Assembly (NCBI GenBank): GCA_902614835.1
Contig: CACMMU010000004.1
Coordinates: 1-53,765 of the forward strand
Source: an uncultured Pelagibacteraceae bacterium
GTDB lineage: Bacteria > Pseudomonadota > Alphaproteobacteria > Pelagibacterales > Pelagibacteraceae
Direction of reading: 5' to 3'
DNA: 53,765 bases
This document shows, in pieces, positions 52,783 through 53,765 of this stretch. Within the stretch, counting starts at the first letter, position 1; the number at the start of each line of letters is the position of its first letter. A model generated the notes under the pieces. The model did not search any database, was not told the origin of the DNA, and saw only the letters and a program-made list of their open reading frames with translations. A program made the position numbers and the translations under genes.

Positions 52783-53142
52783 TCACAAAGCTTTCTTTAC
52801 AGCTTGATAAGGTAGCATTACACAATCCTTCCTTGATAGGTATTTTTTACCCAAAAGAAATTTAAATCTTTGAGAAGTAATTATCTTATCAATATTTTTG
52901 ACAAAAGTATTTTGAATATTTTTTGATAATAAACTTGCAGAAGCTTGACAAAAAATGCAGCTCTCTGTTTCGTAATACATTTTTTTAACTTTATTATTTT
53001 TTATTTCTAATTCAATTTTAATTTTATCTCCACATTTTCTGTTTTTATGTGTAGCAAAAAATTTGCTTTTATTCATTAACCCAAAATTTGAAGTATCTGA
53101 TGCTAAATTTAGAATTTTTTGATCTATTATTTTTTTGCGCAT
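52783..53142 (-). CDS. IscU/NifU-like iron-sulfur scaffold protein
   Basis: A 119-aa protein of the NifU N-terminal family. Three Cys positions match the cluster-binding set: NRKCGDKIKIELEI (first), ESCIFCQASASLL (second, plus an extra Cys) and LSRKDCVMLPYQAVKKAL (third). This SufU/IscU-like form commonly occurs beside nhaA or tatD-region genes in SAR11-like genomes as far as I recall, but that is not verified. It starts inside the end of nhaA (16-nt overlap), so translation is likely coupled. Confidence 0.85.
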   Translation of the reverse strand: MRKKIIDQKILNLASDTSNFGLMNKSKFFATHKNRKCGDKIKIELEIKNNKVKKMYYETESCIFCQASASLLSKNIQNTFVKNIDKIITSQRFKFLLGKKYLSRKDCVMLPYQAVKKAL

Positions 53143-53765
53143 AATAAAATTAAAAAATATCCAAATATTGTTGATAATAATGATCCAAGTAAAACACCAA
53201 TTTTAACACCACTTATATACTGATCTGACTCTACAAATGCTAAATTACCAACGAAAAGACTCATGGTAAAACCAATACCTGTTAAAATACCCACTCCATA
53301 AAATGTGCCCCAATTAGAATTGTTCGGCATATCAGCAATCTTTAATTTAATAGATACATAAGAAAATAAAAATACACCTAATTGCTTTCCAATAAACAAA
53401 CCACAAAGTATACCTAACGGTACAGGATTCAATAATGTACCAAATGTAATCCCTTCGAGAGACACCCCGGCGTTTGCAAATGCAAAAATCGGCATTATTC
53501 CAAATAATACATAGGGTGAAATCTTATGCTCTAGTTTTACAAGAAGAGAATTTCTGTGAGATTTTTTATCATCTTTATGTGGAATTGTTAGAGCAAGCAA
53601 CACCCCAGCTATAGTTGCATGAATTCCTGATTGATGAGTAAATTCCCATAAGAGAACACCAACAAAAAGGTATGGGATAAAATTTCTAATATTGTATTTA
53701 TTAAAAATTATTAGAATTATCATACATGTTAGCATTAAAATTAAATAGTATAATTGAACATTATC
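53127..53765 (-). CDS. nhaA: Na+/H+ antiporter NhaA, C-terminal part
   Basis: The C-terminal half of NhaA, open through the right edge of the window, so the start is outside. Segments typical of the family are HQSGIHATIAGVLLALTIP, HKISPYVLFGIMPIFAFANAGV, FIGKQLGVFLFSY and GVGILTGIGFTMSLFVGNLAF. It exchanges Na+ for H+ at the inner membrane. The last helix (KIGVLLGSLLSTIFGYFLI) precedes a short tail that overlaps the IscU-like gene. Confidence 0.94.
   Translation of the reverse strand, partial: DNVQLYYLILMLTCMIILIIFNKYNIRNFIPYLFVGVLLWEFTHQSGIHATIAGVLLALTIPHKDDKKSHRNSLLVKLEHKISPYVLFGIMPIFAFANAGVSLEGITFGTLLNPVPLGILCGLFIGKQLGVFLFSYVSIKLKIADMPNNSNWGTFYGVGILTGIGFTMSLFVGNLAFVESDQYISGVKIGVLLGSLLSTIFGYFLILLCAKK

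Noticed and set aside
1-53765. CRISPR arrays, insertion sequences, prophage genes, rRNA genes, riboswitches
   Set aside because: No regularly spaced repeats, transposase or phage motifs were seen. Most intergenic gaps are under 120 nt and none showed a recognisable riboswitch core.

Overview
The window reads as a stretch of a streamlined alphaproteobacterial chromosome, most likely Pelagibacterales (SAR11). The basis is strong AT richness with Lys/Asn/Ile-rich proteins, very short or negative intergenic gaps (many ATGA/TAATG overlaps), TTG/GTG starts, and alphaproteobacterial gene orders (dapA-smpB-folK-rsh-pyrE-pdxJ-acpS-lepB-rnc-recO; nrdR-ribD-ribE-ribB-ribH-nusB; rpmF-plsX-ihfA-merR; rplM-rpsI-argC; hom-glpX-recJ). 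No insertion sequence, prophage or CRISPR array was seen. The taxonomic call is an inference from style and order, not a database result.

Layout. 1-4906: end of gatA, gatB, an O-methyltransferase, trhO and a MATE exporter, then tRNA-Ser(GCT). 5023-14758: a lytic transglycosylase facing back, then a long forward operon from dapA to recO covering lysine, ribosome rescue, folate, (p)ppGpp, pyrimidine, vitamin B6, ACP activation, signal peptidase, RNase III and recombination. 14759-22187: hemB (reverse), a 2OG-oxygenase-like protein, rpiB, glyA, nrdR, and a complete set of riboflavin genes with nusB. The RibA-like half of a former RibBA protein lies out of frame behind ribB, across a run of seven A. 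22256-35316: H+-pyrophosphatase, bamE, a cytochrome bc1 assembly chaperone, rpmF-plsX-ihfA-merR-rpmG, chorismate mutase, ctaA, rplM-rpsI, argC, a lipoprotein, hom, glpX and recJ. The recJ stop codon lies inside tRNA-Glu(TTC).

35394-51236 is the accessory part. Just after tRNA-Glu come a fumarylacetoacetate-hydrolase-family enzyme, a 2-hydroxyacid dehydrogenase and a small pilin-like protein. Then follows an inositol-type catabolic cluster: iolE, an IolG-like dehydrogenase, a CUT2-type ABC importer (binding protein, attenuator, permease, single-domain ATPase), a ROK kinase that has lost its zinc motif, a second Gfo/Idh dehydrogenase, iolD, an aldehyde dehydrogenase and an HpcH/HpaI aldolase. 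IolB, IolC, IolJ and a typical IolA are not in the window. The ALDH plus HpaI-type aldolase suggest an alternative, unphosphorylated lower pathway from the IolD product to pyruvate and malonate semialdehyde; this is the main metabolic hypothesis. A GIY-YIG protein and a two-domain glycosyltransferase close the block. Core genes resume at 51238 with tatD, a metallo-beta-lactamase-fold hydrolase, an IscU/NifU-like protein and the end of nhaA.

Beyond the inositol-type cluster, the most unusual points are the frame-broken ribB/RibA-like pair, the recJ/tRNA-Glu overlap, the forced 24-bp overlap of the divergent bamE and bc1-chaperone starts, a shortened Rsh protein, and the absence of rpoZ, era and fabH from their customary operon positions.
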